Shown: positions 20,214 to 29,727 of the stretch, in pieces
Position numbering within the stretch: position 1 is the first letter of the stretch
Layout: every line of letters starts with the position of its first letter
Assembly (NCBI GenBank): GCA_937974845.1
Contig: CALJVC010000053.1
Span: 1-64,000 of the forward strand
DNA: 64,000 nt
Reading direction: 5' to 3'
From: an uncultured Pseudogracilibacillus sp.
Lineage (GTDB): Bacteria > Bacillota > Bacilli > Bacillales > Amphibacillaceae
Made by a program: the position numbers and the translations under genes
The notes under the pieces: generated by a model
The model's database searches: none
Told to the model about the DNA's origin: nothing
The model's input: only the letters and a program-made list of their open reading frames with translations

Positions 20214-20295
20214 AGCACTCACCCCCTTTACTTAGTATAGGTGAAAAGCTAGGGAATTACTAGCATAAATATGTGAGCAATCGGTTACGAGTTGC

Positions 20296-21036
20296 TTACA
20301 TTACCATACCACCATCGACATGAATCGTTTGACCCGTAATATATTTTGCTTCATCGGAAGCTAAAAAGGCAACGACGTTGGCGACATCTTCTGGCTCACC
20401 CAGTTTCTTTAAAGGAATCCGCTCAAAAATTGCTTCCTTCTGTTCATCGGTTAATTCCTCCGTCATATCCGTTGAGATAAAACCAGGAGCTACCGCATTC
20501 ACTAAAATGTTCCTGGAAGCTAATTCCTGAGCATTAGACTTCGTTAAGCCTATCACTCCAGCCTTCGCCGCCACATAGTTAGCTTGACCAGGGTTACCAC
20601 TCACTCCGACAATCGAAGCGACGTTGATGATTCTACCATAACGTTGACGCATCATTTGCCGGCTAACCGCCTTTGTACATAAAAAAGCTCCTTTAAGATT
20701 CGTATCGATAACTTCCTGGAAGTCTGCTTCCTTCATTCGCATAAGCAAGTTATCCCGAGTAATTCCAGCATTGTTAACTAAAATTTCTAAAGAACCAAAG
20801 GCGTCGATCGTTTCCTTGACCATTCGTTTCACTTCTTTTTCCTGTGAAACATCAGCCTGAATTTTAATCGCTTTAACCCCTAAGGCTTCTAATTCGTCAA
20901 TTACCTCTTGGGCCTTCGCTTCATTACCGGCATAATTTATCGCTACATTCGCCCCGAGCTTGCCTAATTTTAAAGCAATTGCTCGGCCAATTCCCCTAGA
21001 GGAACCGGTGACGAGGGCATTTTTCCCTTGCAACAT
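20296..21036 (-). CDS. fabG: 3-oxoacyl-[acyl-carrier-protein] reductase
   Basis: NADPH-dependent reduction of beta-ketoacyl-ACP in fatty acid elongation. It is a short-chain dehydrogenase of 246 residues with the cofactor loop [13 protein letters not shown] at 10–22, the NNAG motif, and the catalytic Ser, Tyr and Lys in [10 protein letters not shown] and NYVAAKAG. The ATG at 21036 follows GGAGGACGC; the upstream ATG at 21099 would lie inside fabD. One base separates it from the fabD stop. Confidence 0.97.
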   Translation of the reverse strand: MLQGKNALVTGSSRGIGRAIALKLGKLGANVAINYAGNEAKAQEVIDELEALGVKAIKIQADVSQEKEVKRMVKETIDAFGSLEILVNNAGITRDNLLMRMKEADFQEVIDTNLKGAFLCTKAVSRQMMRQRYGRIINVASIVGVSGNPGQANYVAAKAGVIGLTKSNAQELASRNILVNAVAPGFISTDMTEELTDEQKEAIFERIPLKKLGEPEDVANVVAFLASDEAKYITGQTIHVDGGMVM

Positions 21037-21037
21037 A

Positions 21038-21976
21038 TTAAGCGTCCTCCTTATACCAAGATAAAAACTTTTCAAAGGACTCTTGATCTTCAATCGCAAA
21101 GGTTTTCACACTGCGATCGATTTTACGCACGAGTCCTGACAAGACAGTTCCTGTACCAACTTCGACAAAAGCTTCGACTCCCTCTTCAATCATATGACGA
21201 ATCGATTGTTCAAAACGTACGGGAGAATATAGCTGTTCGACTAACAATTGCTTGATTTCATCTTTTTCTTGAACCGGTTGAGCCGTCACGTTAGCATACA
21301 CAGGAATTTCTGCTGACCGGATCTTCGTACGGTCTAAATGCTTGGCAAAGGCTTCGTTAGCATCTTTCATTAATCGAGAATGGAAAGGTCCGCTCACATT
21401 AAGGGGCAAAACCCTTCTTGCACCAGCTTCTTTTAATCGTTCACTCGCTTCTTCCACCCCGGCCTTGGATCCGGAGATAACAATTTGTCCTGGGCAGTTT
21501 AAATTAGCGACATCGACTACTTCATCTTCAATTTTTTCAACAACAGCTTGAATAGCCTCTTCATCCAATCCTAAAACCGCCGCCATCGTTCCTTGACCCT
21601 TTGGAAAAGCTTTTTCCATTAAACGACCTCTCGTTTGTACTAAGGGAAGGGCTTCTTCTACATCGATGGCACCAGCAGCTACGAGGGCACTGTATTCACC
21701 TAGGCTGTGGCCGACAACCATACTCGGTTGGATACCTTCCTTTTCTAAGAGCGTATAGCTAGCTATAGAAGAAAGTAGCAAGGCTGGCTGGGCATTTTCT
21801 GTTTCTGTCAACACTTCCTGTGGTCCTTCAAACATCAAGCTAGTTAAATCTTTATCTAACACTCGGTTCGCTGTTTGATAGAGAGATTGTACCTCTGAAT
21901 CTGCTTCATACAGTTTTTTTCCCATTCCTACCTTTTGTGATCCTTGACCTGGAAACATACATGCAATTTTTTTCAT
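21038..21976 (-). CDS. fabD: malonyl-CoA:ACP transacylase
   Basis: Moves malonate from CoA to ACP to supply fatty acid synthesis. The 312-residue protein starts with [14 protein letters not shown], has the nucleophilic Ser91 in [16 protein letters not shown] and the His partner in [10 protein letters not shown] near 201, plus the conserved [13 protein letters not shown] near the end. Its start overlaps the plsX stop by four bases (ATGA-type coupling). Confidence 0.97.
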   Translation of the reverse strand: MKKIACMFPGQGSQKVGMGKKLYEADSEVQSLYQTANRVLDKDLTSLMFEGPQEVLTETENAQPALLLSSIASYTLLEKEGIQPSMVVGHSLGEYSALVAAGAIDVEEALPLVQTRGRLMEKAFPKGQGTMAAVLGLDEEAIQAVVEKIEDEVVDVANLNCPGQIVISGSKAGVEEASERLKEAGARRVLPLNVSGPFHSRLMKDANEAFAKHLDRTKIRSAEIPVYANVTAQPVQEKDEIKQLLVEQLYSPVRFEQSIRHMIEEGVEAFVEVGTGTVLSGLVRKIDRSVKTFAIEDQESFEKFLSWYKEDA

Positions 21977-22977
21977 TCGGCATCCTCCTTCTTCTCTAAG
22001 GTCTGCACTGTTTGACCGATAATTTCAGTAACATTATGTTCAATCATGTGACAGGCTTGATTGATCGTATGGTAAATAGCCACTTCATTCGATGAACCAT
22101 GGGACTTAATCACAGGGGCTGCTAAACCGAACAGGGCGGCACCACCATATTCCGGATAATCAAACTCCTTTTTTAAATGTTGCAATTCCTTCTTCATTAA
22201 TCCGGCGACAAGCTTAGTTTTAAAGGATGACATAAAGGTGTCTTTGAGAATTTGCATTACATGTAAAGCCGTACCTTCAATTGCTTTGAGTATAATATTC
22301 CCACTAAAGCCGTCCGTTACGACAACGTCGACTACACCTCGTAAGACATCCCGGGCTTCTACATTACCAACGAAATTCACCGGAGCTTGCCGCAAGGCCT
22401 GGTAGGCTTCTTTAGTCACTTTGTTTCCTTTTCCTTCTTCTGTACCTACATTAAGTAAACCAATTCGAGGATTAGGAATTTTACGTACTTTTTCACAATA
22501 AATAGAACCCATGATAGCATATTGGACTAGGTTTTTCACATTTACTTCTACATTTGCACCGGCATCGAGTAGAAGTAATCCATCCCCGGTTGTCGTCGGC
22601 AACGTCGGGCTTAAGGCAGGCCGGTCGATACCTTTCATTCGACCAACGATAAACAAACCACTAACCACAAGGGCGCCTGTATTACCGGCTGATATACAAG
22701 CATCAGCCCGGCCTTCTTTCACTTCCGTTGCCGCTAAAACTAAAGAAGCTTGCTTCTTCCTCCGAACAGCTCGGACAGGGTCGTCCTCATCCTCAATCAC
22801 TTCCGTTGTATGTAAAATAGAAATCCGTTCCTCCTTCGTTAGATGAGGCAAAATTTGCTCCCGATCTCCGACCAGAACAATTTCTAAATCCTTTCGATTT
22901 TCAATGGCCTTCATCGCTCCATCAATAATCGCTTTAGGAGCATTGTCTCCACCCATTGCATCGATTGCAATTTTCAT
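21973..22977 (-). CDS. plsX: phosphate acyltransferase PlsX
   Basis: Makes acyl-phosphate from acyl-ACP, the first step of Gram-positive phospholipid synthesis before PlsY and PlsC. The 334-residue protein begins [20 protein letters not shown] and has [41 protein letters not shown] and [12 protein letters not shown], all typical of PlsX. It overlaps fapR and fabD by four bases on each side, showing tight translational coupling in the FapR regulon. Confidence 0.97.
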   Translation of the reverse strand: MKIAIDAMGGDNAPKAIIDGAMKAIENRKDLEIVLVGDREQILPHLTKEERISILHTTEVIEDEDDPVRAVRRKKQASLVLAATEVKEGRADACISAGNTGALVVSGLFIVGRMKGIDRPALSPTLPTTTGDGLLLLDAGANVEVNVKNLVQYAIMGSIYCEKVRKIPNPRIGLLNVGTEEGKGNKVTKEAYQALRQAPVNFVGNVEARDVLRGVVDVVVTDGFSGNIILKAIEGTALHVMQILKDTFMSSFKTKLVAGLMKKELQHLKKEFDYPEYGGAALFGLAAPVIKSHGSSNEVAIYHTINQACHMIEHNVTEIIGQTVQTLEKKEDAE

Positions 22978-23552
22978 TTCTCATTCTCCTTTTTCTTACT
23001 CGAACGATACATATGAAAAGTGCCAGCAAAAACAAGTTCATTTTTTACATAACTTTTCACTTTAACGATAGCCTCTTGCTCATTCACTCGGTCAATTACT
23101 TCTGCCTTTGCGACGACTTGTTCGCCTACTTTCACTTGTCTAGTAAAATGGATTTCTGCATTTTTAGTTAAAGCTAGCTCATCATCCATCACTGCGACAG
23201 CTAAAGAATTGGCCTGGGCAAACAAGTGATGGCCTCGAGCAATTTTATTTCGGGAAAAGACATGCTCTTCTTGTATGTTTAAAATCGATATTGCCCTTTC
23301 GTCGAGTTGTAAATCTATGATTTCCCCAATCACTTCATCCAGTGGTAAAGATTTGACCATCTCATTCCAGTTGCTCGTTGCCACGCTTTTAATCCTTTCC
23401 CTTAATTCAGGGATAGACAGCTCCAACCGGTCGAGACGAATCGTCTGAACACTGACTTTGAAATGTTTAGCCAACTCCTCATCTGTAATAAAAGGGGTTT
23501 CTTCGATTTTTTCTTTTAATAATTGTTGACGTTGACGCTTCTTCATCCTCAT
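22974..23552 (-). CDS. fapR: fatty-acid and phospholipid biosynthesis repressor FapR
   Basis: Malonyl-CoA-responsive repressor of lipid synthesis genes. The N-terminal DeoR-like helix-turn-helix ([31 protein letters not shown]) is followed by a hot-dog domain that binds malonyl-CoA. That domain contains [43 protein letters not shown] and [21 protein letters not shown] start at [10 protein letters not shown] (192 residues), preceded by GGATGTGG; an ATG five codons upstream has no ribosome site. The gene is first in its operon and has a promoter with an operator-like palindrome, so autoregulation is likely. Confidence 0.96.
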   Translation of the reverse strand: MRMKKRQRQQLLKEKIEETPFITDEELAKHFKVSVQTIRLDRLELSIPELRERIKSVATSNWNEMVKSLPLDEVIGEIIDLQLDERAISILNIQEEHVFSRNKIARGHHLFAQANSLAVAVMDDELALTKNAEIHFTRQVKVGEQVVAKAEVIDRVNEQEAIVKVKSYVKNELVFAGTFHMYRSSKKKENEK

Positions 23553-23573
23553 CGTATCCACATCCATGTACTA

Positions 23574-23590
23574 TTAAGACTTGGTCATAA
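23574..23590 (-). promoter_or_regulatory. probable FapR operator
   Basis: A 17-base near-palindrome reads TTATGACCAAGTCTTAA on the minus strand; six of seven positions pair between its halves. It resembles the FapR box I recall from B. subtilis. It sits at the expected transcription start of fapR, immediately after the −10 hexamer, a position where bound repressor would block transcription. Confidence 0.65.
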
Positions 23591-23594
23591 AGGT

Positions 23595-23623
23595 AATATA
23601 TAACACCAACCTAAAAATTGCAA
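23595..23623 (-). promoter_or_regulatory. sigma-A promoter of fapR–plsX–fabD–fabG
   Basis: On the minus strand TTGCAA and TATATT are separated by exactly 17 bases, in the gap between recG and fapR. The predicted start point falls on the operator-like palindrome. Confidence 0.65.
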
Positions 23624-23638
23624 GTGCTAATTTATTAA

Positions 23639-25666
23639 TTAATCGAGATGAACATAAGATAGCCTTTGTACATACCGATACAAAGGTTCGTATGCTTGGT
23701 CGTAGGTCCATTTTTTCTTTTGTACGATTTCCTCAGCATCCTTACGAGCTACTTCTAGCGCCCGGTAATGTTCGAGTGGATCAGCTACTTTGAAGTCCGG
23801 TAAACCACTTTGTTTCTTGCCGAAAAAATCCCCCGGCCCCCGTAACTTTAAATCCGCTTCTGCTAAGGCAAAACCGTCTCGTGTTTCAGCAATAATACGC
23901 ATTCGCTCCTTCCCATCTTCACTTTTTGGGTCGGCAATAAGGATACAGTAACTTTGCTTGTCCCCTCGACCTACTCGACCACGCAATTGGTGTAATTGGG
24001 CAAGACCAAACCGTTCCGCATCATAAATAACCATGACGGTCGCGTTAGGTACGTTGACACCGACTTCGATTACCGTTGTAGAAACGAGAATATCAATTTC
24101 ATGGTTCAAGAAGCGTTTCATCACTTCCTCCTTCTCCTCGTTTTTCATTCTTCCGTGCAATAGGCCGAGTCGAACTGAGGAAGGATAATAGGCTTCTAAC
24201 TTATGATATAAATCGATTGCATTTTCATAATCAAAGGCTTCGGATTCCTCAATTAAGGGGGAGATGACGTACGCTTGGTCGCCTTCTTCGACCCTTTTTT
24301 TAACAAAGCGAAGTAAACGTTCAAGCAAATGCTCTTTTATAACATAGGTTTCTACTGGTCTTCGTCCTTTAGGAAGCTCATCGATAGTCGAGATATCTAA
24401 ATCACCAAAAGCAGTGATCGCTAAAGTCCGGGGAATCGGTGTAGCCGTCATATGTAATACGTTCGGCGCCTCTCCCTTTTCTAAAAGAAGACGGCGTTGC
24501 TCTACACCAAAGCGGTGTTGTTCGTCGATGATAATAAAACCTAATTGAGCAAAGTGAACCTCATCTTGGATTAAAGAATGGGTTCCAATTAATACGTCAA
24601 TTTTACCGGCTTGTAAAGCTTCTAAAAGCTCTTCCCTTTGCTTTCCTTTAACACTACTTGTCAACAGAGCGACACTTACTTTGTCACCCAACATTTCCTT
24701 AACCGATTGATAATGTTGTTCTGCTAAAATTTCCGTAGGAACCATAAGGGCCGATTGATAACCTGCCTTTGCAACTGCATACAAGCCAATGACTGCAACG
24801 GCTGTTTTTCCCGAACCGACATCCCCTTGTAATAGGCGATACATCTGAACGGGACTTTTTAAATCCCTAACAATTTCATCGAGAGAACGTCGTTGAGACT
24901 TCGTCAATTGAAAGGGCAAGGTTTGAATAAAGCTTTCCACTTCGGTATCATCTACTAAAACCGCTGTTCCGCGACGTGCTTCTTTACGTTTTTGTTTATA
25001 AAGCTGAAGTTTTAATTGGTATAACAAAAACTCTTCATAGATTAAACGACGACGAGCGTGTTTTAACTCATAGGTATTAGATGGTTGATGCAATATCTCA
25101 ATTGCCTTGCGTCGGTCGGGTAACTTATAATCCGTTAAAAAATGCTGAGGTAATATTTCCTCTACGTGGGAACCATACTCGCTAATCGCCTGCTGAATAA
25201 AGGAACGTAGACGGTTGTCCGTTAGTTTTCCTTTGACCGAATATTTACTTTCTATCTCTACAGACGTTGGAGGAGAGCCTAAAAAAACTTTATAGGCAGT
25301 AAGCTGTAAGCGAAACGCATCCCACTTTCCTCGAACCGTCACCGTTTGCCCACGTTTATATTTTTCCTTCCCATAGAGTGGAAAAAATAAGGTGACCCCT
25401 ACATTGGCCTCCTCAACCTTCATCGTAAAATAAGTCCACCTTTTTCTACCATAACGAACTTGGGGTGCATGTTCGATCGTGCCTACTAACGTCGCAACTT
25501 CTTCATGTTCAAGGGCACGCAAGGGTTTTACTTCATGCACTTCATGGCGGTAAGGAAAATAAAATAACAAATCTTCTACCGTATGGATCCCCATTGTTTG
25601 GAGATCTTCTGCAGTTTTTTTACCAATTCCCTTTATGACGGTCACCTTTTCATTAAGCAAGTACAT
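23639..25666 (-). CDS. recG: ATP-dependent DNA helicase RecG
   Basis: Remodels stalled replication forks and branched recombination intermediates. The 675-residue protein has the N-terminal wedge (OB) domain, then a superfamily 2 helicase core. The core holds RLLQGDVGSGKTAVAVIGLY (Walker A), IIIDEQHRFGVEQR (DExH), MTATPIPRTLAITAFG, and the C-terminal lobe VSTTVIEVGVNVPNATVMV with QLRGRVGRG. It lies between fakA and fapR; sdaAB and sdaAA, present here in B. subtilis, are absent. Confidence 0.97.
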   Translation of the reverse strand: MYLLNEKVTVIKGIGKKTAEDLQTMGIHTVEDLLFYFPYRHEVHEVKPLRALEHEEVATLVGTIEHAPQVRYGRKRWTYFTMKVEEANVGVTLFFPLYGKEKYKRGQTVTVRGKWDAFRLQLTAYKVFLGSPPTSVEIESKYSVKGKLTDNRLRSFIQQAISEYGSHVEEILPQHFLTDYKLPDRRKAIEILHQPSNTYELKHARRRLIYEEFLLYQLKLQLYKQKRKEARRGTAVLVDDTEVESFIQTLPFQLTKSQRRSLDEIVRDLKSPVQMYRLLQGDVGSGKTAVAVIGLYAVAKAGYQSALMVPTEILAEQHYQSVKEMLGDKVSVALLTSSVKGKQREELLEALQAGKIDVLIGTHSLIQDEVHFAQLGFIIIDEQHRFGVEQRRLLLEKGEAPNVLHMTATPIPRTLAITAFGDLDISTIDELPKGRRPVETYVIKEHLLERLLRFVKKRVEEGDQAYVISPLIEESEAFDYENAIDLYHKLEAYYPSSVRLGLLHGRMKNEEKEEVMKRFLNHEIDILVSTTVIEVGVNVPNATVMVIYDAERFGLAQLHQLRGRVGRGDKQSYCILIADPKSEDGKERMRIIAETRDGFALAEADLKLRGPGDFFGKKQSGLPDFKVADPLEHYRALEVARKDAEEIVQKKKWTYDQAYEPLYRYVQRLSYVHLD

Positions 25667-25741
25667 CGAACTCCTTTTTATTCCGCACGTTTATTTTCTA
25701 TTCGTATTATAACAAATTCCTCATTATGCGTAATAAAATAA

Positions 25742-25782
25742 AAACGTTAGGGATTTAGTTTAACCCATGCTCCCTAACGTTT
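25742..25782 (-). terminator. terminator of fakA
   Basis: A perfect 12-base stem AAACGTTAGGGA/TCCCTAACGTTT with a 17-base loop follows the fakA stop and continues on the minus strand into TTATTTTATT. It separates fakA from recG. Confidence 0.75.
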
Positions 25783-25787
25783 CGTGC

Positions 25788-27452
25788 TTATTCAACCATA
25801 ATAATATACGAATAGATTGGTTGGTCACCGCGATGAATCTCTACTTCGATATCTTCAAAAGCTTCATCGACATAGTTCTCTAAGCTTTCGATATCCTCTT
25901 CTGTTGTATCCTCACCGGCAAATAAGGTAACGAGCTCATCTTCCTCTGTAATGAGTTCGGATAATAAAGCCTTTGTCGCTTGCAACTTTGTTTTTTCACT
26001 CACAACGATGGTCTCATCGTTTAATCCTATGAAATCATCTTTAGAAACAATGACATCATTAATCTTGGTATCCCTAGTGGCATAAGTAATTAAGCCGGTT
26101 TTCACTTCACTTGCCGCTTGTTCCATTTCTTCAATACTTTCTTCAACAGTTTGATTGGCATCGAAGGAAAACAAGGCTTGTAAGCCCTGAGGAATCGTAA
26201 CCGTCGGAATAACACTCACCGCTTTATCGGTAAATTCGACAGCCTGTTCAGCAGCGAGTAAGATGTTTTTATTATTCGGTAAGATATAAATGTGTGAGGC
26301 TTCAATTTGTTCAATTTCTTTTACAAAATCTTCAGTGCTAGGGTTCATCGTCTGTCCACCATCGATAATAGCCGTCGCTCCTAGACTTGTAAACACTTCC
26401 TTTAAGCCTTCTCCTTGAGCAACGGTTAAAAAGGCATAAGGAAGTTCCTCCTGAACGGTCTCAGCGTTATTCTTCACCGCTTCTTTATATTGCTCCCGCA
26501 TGTTTTCTATATCGATTTTCGTTAGGTCTCCATGCTCTTGGGCTAAATTAAGCACTTCCCCGGGTGTTTCCGTATGAATATGGACCTTAACTAAATTGCT
26601 CTCACTAGCAACGAGTAAAGAATCACCGTATTCTGTTAACTGGGTCCGGAAGCCCTTTTCATCGAAGGATCCTTCCTTATCTTCATCTAACAAGATAAAA
26701 AACTCTGTACAATAGCCTCGTTCGATCGTATCGATGCTCAAGGCCGACTGTCGTTCTTGATGCTCACAAGCCACCTGCTCCTCAAAGCTCACTTCTGTGA
26801 AATCCTCAAGCTTTTCTCCCTTTAGTCCCGCAAGGAAGCCTTCATAAATAACAACAAGCCCCTTTCCACCAGAATCTACGACTCCCACCTCTTTTAATAC
26901 GGGTAAAAGGCTCGGGGTACGGGCTAATGAACGCTTAGCTTCTGCGATAATCGCTTCAAAAAACGATATGATATTATGGCTTTTTTCCTTTTGCTTACTC
27001 GCTTCTATAGCCATATCTTTAGCAACAGTAAGAATCGTTCCCTCTACTGGATTAGTCACCGATGTATAGGCAATATCGACGCCTTTATTCAAAGCATCGG
27101 AAATATCTCCGATACTTAACTCATCCTTTTCTAAATTCAGAGCTGAGAAACCTCGGAAAAGCTGGGAGAGAATTACTCCGGAATTCCCCCGCGCCCCCAT
27201 TAAAAGCCCCTTTGTAAAACCATTAATTTGTTCTTTTAATGAGTTGAACTCGAACTTCCTCATTTCTGATAAACCAGAGCTTAATGACAGGTTCATATTT
27301 GTTCCTGTATCTCCATCTGGAACGGGAAAGACATTTAGCTTGTTAATTGCTTCTTTTTGTTTTGCTAAATAATTGGCTCCCGATTGGATCATTTGTAACC
27401 ATTTTTCTTTCGTGATTGATTGTTCTAACACTTTTCGTTCCTCCCCGAACAA
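25788..27452 (-). CDS. fakA: fatty acid kinase FakA (YloV, DhaL domain)
   Basis: ATP-dependent kinase that phosphorylates fatty acids held by a FakB protein so that they can enter phospholipids. The N-terminal DhaL domain has NKLNVFPVPDGDTGTNMNLS (about 38–57) and GARGNSGVILSQLFRGFSAL; VDSGGKGLVVIYEGFLAGL ends that domain. A middle domain and a C-terminal DegV-like region (YAFLTVAQGEGLKEVFTSLGA) follow. Length 554 matches the family. The Asp23-family gene yloU, normally next to it, is missing; the upstream neighbour is divergent rpmB. Confidence 0.94.
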   Translation of the reverse strand: MFGEERKVLEQSITKEKWLQMIQSGANYLAKQKEAINKLNVFPVPDGDTGTNMNLSLSSGLSEMRKFEFNSLKEQINGFTKGLLMGARGNSGVILSQLFRGFSALNLEKDELSIGDISDALNKGVDIAYTSVTNPVEGTILTVAKDMAIEASKQKEKSHNIISFFEAIIAEAKRSLARTPSLLPVLKEVGVVDSGGKGLVVIYEGFLAGLKGEKLEDFTEVSFEEQVACEHQERQSALSIDTIERGYCTEFFILLDEDKEGSFDEKGFRTQLTEYGDSLLVASESNLVKVHIHTETPGEVLNLAQEHGDLTKIDIENMREQYKEAVKNNAETVQEELPYAFLTVAQGEGLKEVFTSLGATAIIDGGQTMNPSTEDFVKEIEQIEASHIYILPNNKNILLAAEQAVEFTDKAVSVIPTVTIPQGLQALFSFDANQTVEESIEEMEQAASEVKTGLITYATRDTKINDVIVSKDDFIGLNDETIVVSEKTKLQATKALLSELITEEDELVTLFAGEDTTEEDIESLENYVDEAFEDIEVEIHRGDQPIYSYIIMVE

Positions 27453-27484
27453 ACAAAACTACATTCAAGATTTATTACGAATAC

Positions 27485-27512
27485 ATTGTACCGTTTTTTT
27501 ACGATAAGTAAA
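27485..27512 (-). promoter_or_regulatory. possible promoter of fakA
   Basis: On the minus strand TTTACT and TACAAT are separated by 16 bases, about 35 bases upstream of the fakA start. The −35 match is only fair. Confidence 0.35.
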
Positions 27513-27607
27513 GCCTCATTTATGATAATGTTTTAATATCAACTCATATCATATACTTTTATATAGCTTTTAGCTAATATTTTACTATCTATCCTAACAG
27601 GTAATAT

Positions 27608-27637
27608 TTGATAGGAATGTAATGAACGTTGCATAAT
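27608..27637 (+). promoter_or_regulatory. probable promoter of rpmB
   Basis: On the plus strand TTGATA and CATAAT are separated by 18 bases, about 65 bases upstream of the rpmB start codon, in the region shared with divergent fakA. Confidence 0.5.
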
Positions 27638-27700
27638 TATCTATCCTATGGTAAATTAAATAAGTATGAATTGGGATTTACGTGTAAGGGAGGGGTATTG

Positions 27701-27889
27701 ATGTCAAGAAAATGCGTCATTACTGGTAAGAAAACTGGTAGCGGAAATAAGCGCTCCCACGCGATGAACGCAACACGCCGTAAGTGGAAGGCAAACTTAC
27801 AAAAAGTAAGAATTATGGTAGATGGAAAGCCACAACGTGTGTACGTATCAGCCCGTGCATTAAAGTCTGGTAAAGTCAAACGTGTATAA
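27701..27889 (+). CDS. rpmB: 50S ribosomal protein L28
   Basis: Ribosomal protein of the 50S subunit, 62 residues and strongly basic. It begins [20 protein letters not shown] and has the family segment [16 protein letters not shown]. There is one Cys (position 5) but no CxxC pair, so it looks like the zinc-free form. The start is the ATG seven bases after GGGAGGGG; the longer open frame from 27629 adds 24 residues with no support. It is one of three plus-strand genes and is followed by a terminator. Confidence 0.96.
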   Translation: MSRKCVITGKKTGSGNKRSHAMNATRRKWKANLQKVRIMVDGKPQRVYVSARALKSGKVKRV

Positions 27890-27893
27890 GTGT

Positions 27894-27936
27894 AAAAAGG
27901 TTAGGAGCTTCATTGAATGGGACTCTTAGCCTTTTT
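27894..27936 (+). terminator. terminator of rpmB
   Basis: A long stem (AAAAAGGTTAGGAG pairing with CTCTTAGCCTTTTT, including two G·T pairs) runs into a seven-T tract on the plus strand right after the rpmB stop. Confidence 0.75.
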
Positions 27937-27949
27937 TTAATACAAAAAA

Positions 27950-27977
27950 ACTCCACTGCCGCGAAGGCTAGTGGAGT
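27950..27977 (-). terminator. terminator of spoVM
   Basis: The stem ACTCCACT/AGTGGAGT is followed on the minus strand by seven T, about 22 bases beyond the spoVM stop. It is tail-to-tail with the rpmB terminator. Confidence 0.75.
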
Positions 27978-27998
27978 AAAGTGAGAATACCTTCTTCC

Positions 27999-28079
27999 TT
28001 AATCTTTTTTAAACATTCCTAATAATACTCGAACAAAGCTACCGATAAAGCGCGGGAGCTTAACTGTATAAAATTTCAT
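27999..28079 (-). CDS. spoVM: stage V sporulation protein SpoVM
   Basis: A 26-residue amphipathic peptide that recognises the convex forespore membrane and anchors SpoIVA to start spore coat assembly. The sequence begins MKFYTVKLPRFIGSF and ends GMFKKD. It keeps the family pattern, including Pro9 and the closing basic residues. GGAGG lies about eight bases before the ATG. The gene lies between rpe and rpmB as in B. subtilis, though thiN is missing. A weak hairpin (28114–28132) separates it from rpe. I saw no convincing sigma-E promoter. Confidence 0.95.
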   Translation of the reverse strand: MKFYTVKLPRFIGSFVRVLLGMFKKD

Positions 28080-28113
28080 TTCATCCGCCTCCGTAAAGAA
28101 ATGGAAACTTTGA

Positions 28114-28132
28114 AACACTCCATTCCAGTGTT
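28114..28132 (-). terminator. weak hairpin between rpe and spoVM
   Basis: A 6-base stem AACACT/AGTGTT with a 7-base loop, followed by only TTC on the minus strand. It may partly end transcription from the prkC–rpe unit. Confidence 0.3.
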
Positions 28133-28171
28133 AGTTTAGTATATGTATCGGAGACAGTATTTAGAACTCAT

Positions 28172-28828
28172 TTAATCTAAGATTGATTGACGAAGGGCTT
28201 TGATCGCTTCGGATCGATTATCCTTATTAAAGATAGCACTGCCTGCGACAAGCACTTCAGCACCAGCATCCGTGCAAAGCTTTGCTGTTTCGGCATTAAC
28301 GCCTCCATCCACTTCTATTTCGTAGCGATAGCCTCGAGACGATTTCCACGTCGCTAATTGCTCAACTTTTCCTAGAGTACTTTCAATTAAGGACTGCCCT
28401 CCAAAGCCAGGATTCACCGTCATGACGAGGGCTAAATCAATTTCATCTAATATTGGTTCAAGCATCGTCACCGGCGTCGAAGGATTAATAGCAACCCCTG
28501 CCTTAACTCCGTGAGATTTAATCAGTTGGATCGTCCGGTGCAAATGGACCGAAGCTTCGTAATGGACGGTAATAATCGAAGCCCCGGCGTCGGCAAACTC
28601 TTGGATATAACGCTCCGGTTTTTCTATCATTAAATGAACATCTAAGTCTATTGAAGTTATCGGCCGAAGGGCCTCTACAACCAAAGGACCGATTGTAATA
28701 TTCGGTACAAAGTGGCCATCCATCACATCAACATGAATATAGTCGGCCCCAGCCTGGGTCACTTCTTTTACCTCTTCTCCAAGCTTGGCAAAATCCGCTG
28801 ATAAAATTGAAGGTGCTAATTTAACCAT
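28172..28828 (-). CDS. rpe: ribulose-phosphate 3-epimerase
   Basis: Interconverts ribulose 5-phosphate and xylulose 5-phosphate in the pentose phosphate pathway. The 218-residue TIM barrel has the metal- and proton-transfer motif HVDVMDGHFVPNITIGP at 32–48, HLMIEKPERYI, VMTVNPGFGGQSLI and EVDGGVNAETAKLC. It follows rsgA after three bases, so they share a transcript. Confidence 0.97.
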   Translation of the reverse strand: MVKLAPSILSADFAKLGEEVKEVTQAGADYIHVDVMDGHFVPNITIGPLVVEALRPITSIDLDVHLMIEKPERYIQEFADAGASIITVHYEASVHLHRTIQLIKSHGVKAGVAINPSTPVTMLEPILDEIDLALVMTVNPGFGGQSLIESTLGKVEQLATWKSSRGYRYEIEVDGGVNAETAKLCTDAGAEVLVAGSAIFNKDNRSEAIKALRQSILD

Positions 28829-28831
28829 CGA

Positions 28832-29713
28832 TCAATACCTCGGCTTTCTTGTTAATATTTCTTGTAAAAAGAGTTGGTAATGTTCGTAACGTTCCTGAGA
28901 AATCTCTCCCTTATCCAAGGCTTCTTTCACCTGGCAATGGGGTTCATTGATATGGAGGCAGGAACGAAATCGGCAATATTGTGCCTGTTCTTTAATCTCT
29001 ACGAAATAACTTCCTAATTCGTTCGCTTCTATATGCTCGAAATCGATCGAGCTAAAACCTGGCGTGTCAGCGACAAGCCCGCCATTAATCTGATGTAATT
29101 CGACGTGCCTTGTCGTATGTCGACCACGACCTAAACTTTTGGAGATTTCCCCGGTTTTAATTTGAAAACTCGGTTCAATTGTATTTAAGAGCGTCGACTT
29201 TCCGACGCCCGTCTGCCCCATAATAACTGTTATATCGTGTTTTAAAAAGTCTAACAACCTATCATCTACCGTTTCCTCTAAAGAAAAATAGGCAACTTTA
29301 TAACCTAGCTTTTCATAACGTTCCTTATAGCTTTCGATGCTTTCCATCTCTTCTTTAGAGGCTAAATCCTTCTTTGTAAAAACAATCATCGCTTCAATCT
29401 GTTTCGACTCAACGATGACCAAAAAGCGATCGAGTAATTGAGGACTGAATGTCGGCTCTGTAATCGAGCTAACGATTAAAGCCTTGTCGATATTTACAAT
29501 TGGTGGACGTCTGAGTTCATTTTTTCTTTCAGCAATTTCTTTTATATATCCTTCATCTTCACTTATGATATCAAACGTGACAAGATCCCCGACGAGAGGG
29601 GTGATTTTTTTATTACGAAAAACCCCTCTCCCTTTACAAGCGTAAAGTCGTTGATCTTCTGTTTTAACATAATAAAAACCACTTAATGCTTTGACAATTC
29701 TACCCTTTGCCAT
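28832..29713 (-). CDS. rsgA: ribosome small subunit GTPase RsgA
   Basis: Late 30S assembly GTPase. The 293-residue protein has an N-terminal OB fold (GRIVKALSGFYYVKTEDQ), then a circularly permuted GTPase with FTKKDLAS before the P-loop GQTGVGKSTLLNTI and DTPGFSSID. A zinc knuckle CRFRSCLHINEPHC follows near the end. It follows prkC by 14 bases, the usual order. Confidence 0.97.
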   Translation of the reverse strand: MAKGRIVKALSGFYYVKTEDQRLYACKGRGVFRNKKITPLVGDLVTFDIISEDEGYIKEIAERKNELRRPPIVNIDKALIVSSITEPTFSPQLLDRFLVIVESKQIEAMIVFTKKDLASKEEMESIESYKERYEKLGYKVAYFSLEETVDDRLLDFLKHDITVIMGQTGVGKSTLLNTIEPSFQIKTGEISKSLGRGRHTTRHVELHQINGGLVADTPGFSSIDFEHIEANELGSYFVEIKEQAQYCRFRSCLHINEPHCQVKEALDKGEISQERYEHYQLFLQEILTRKPRY

Positions 29714-29727
29714 TTAGCCACCCTTTC

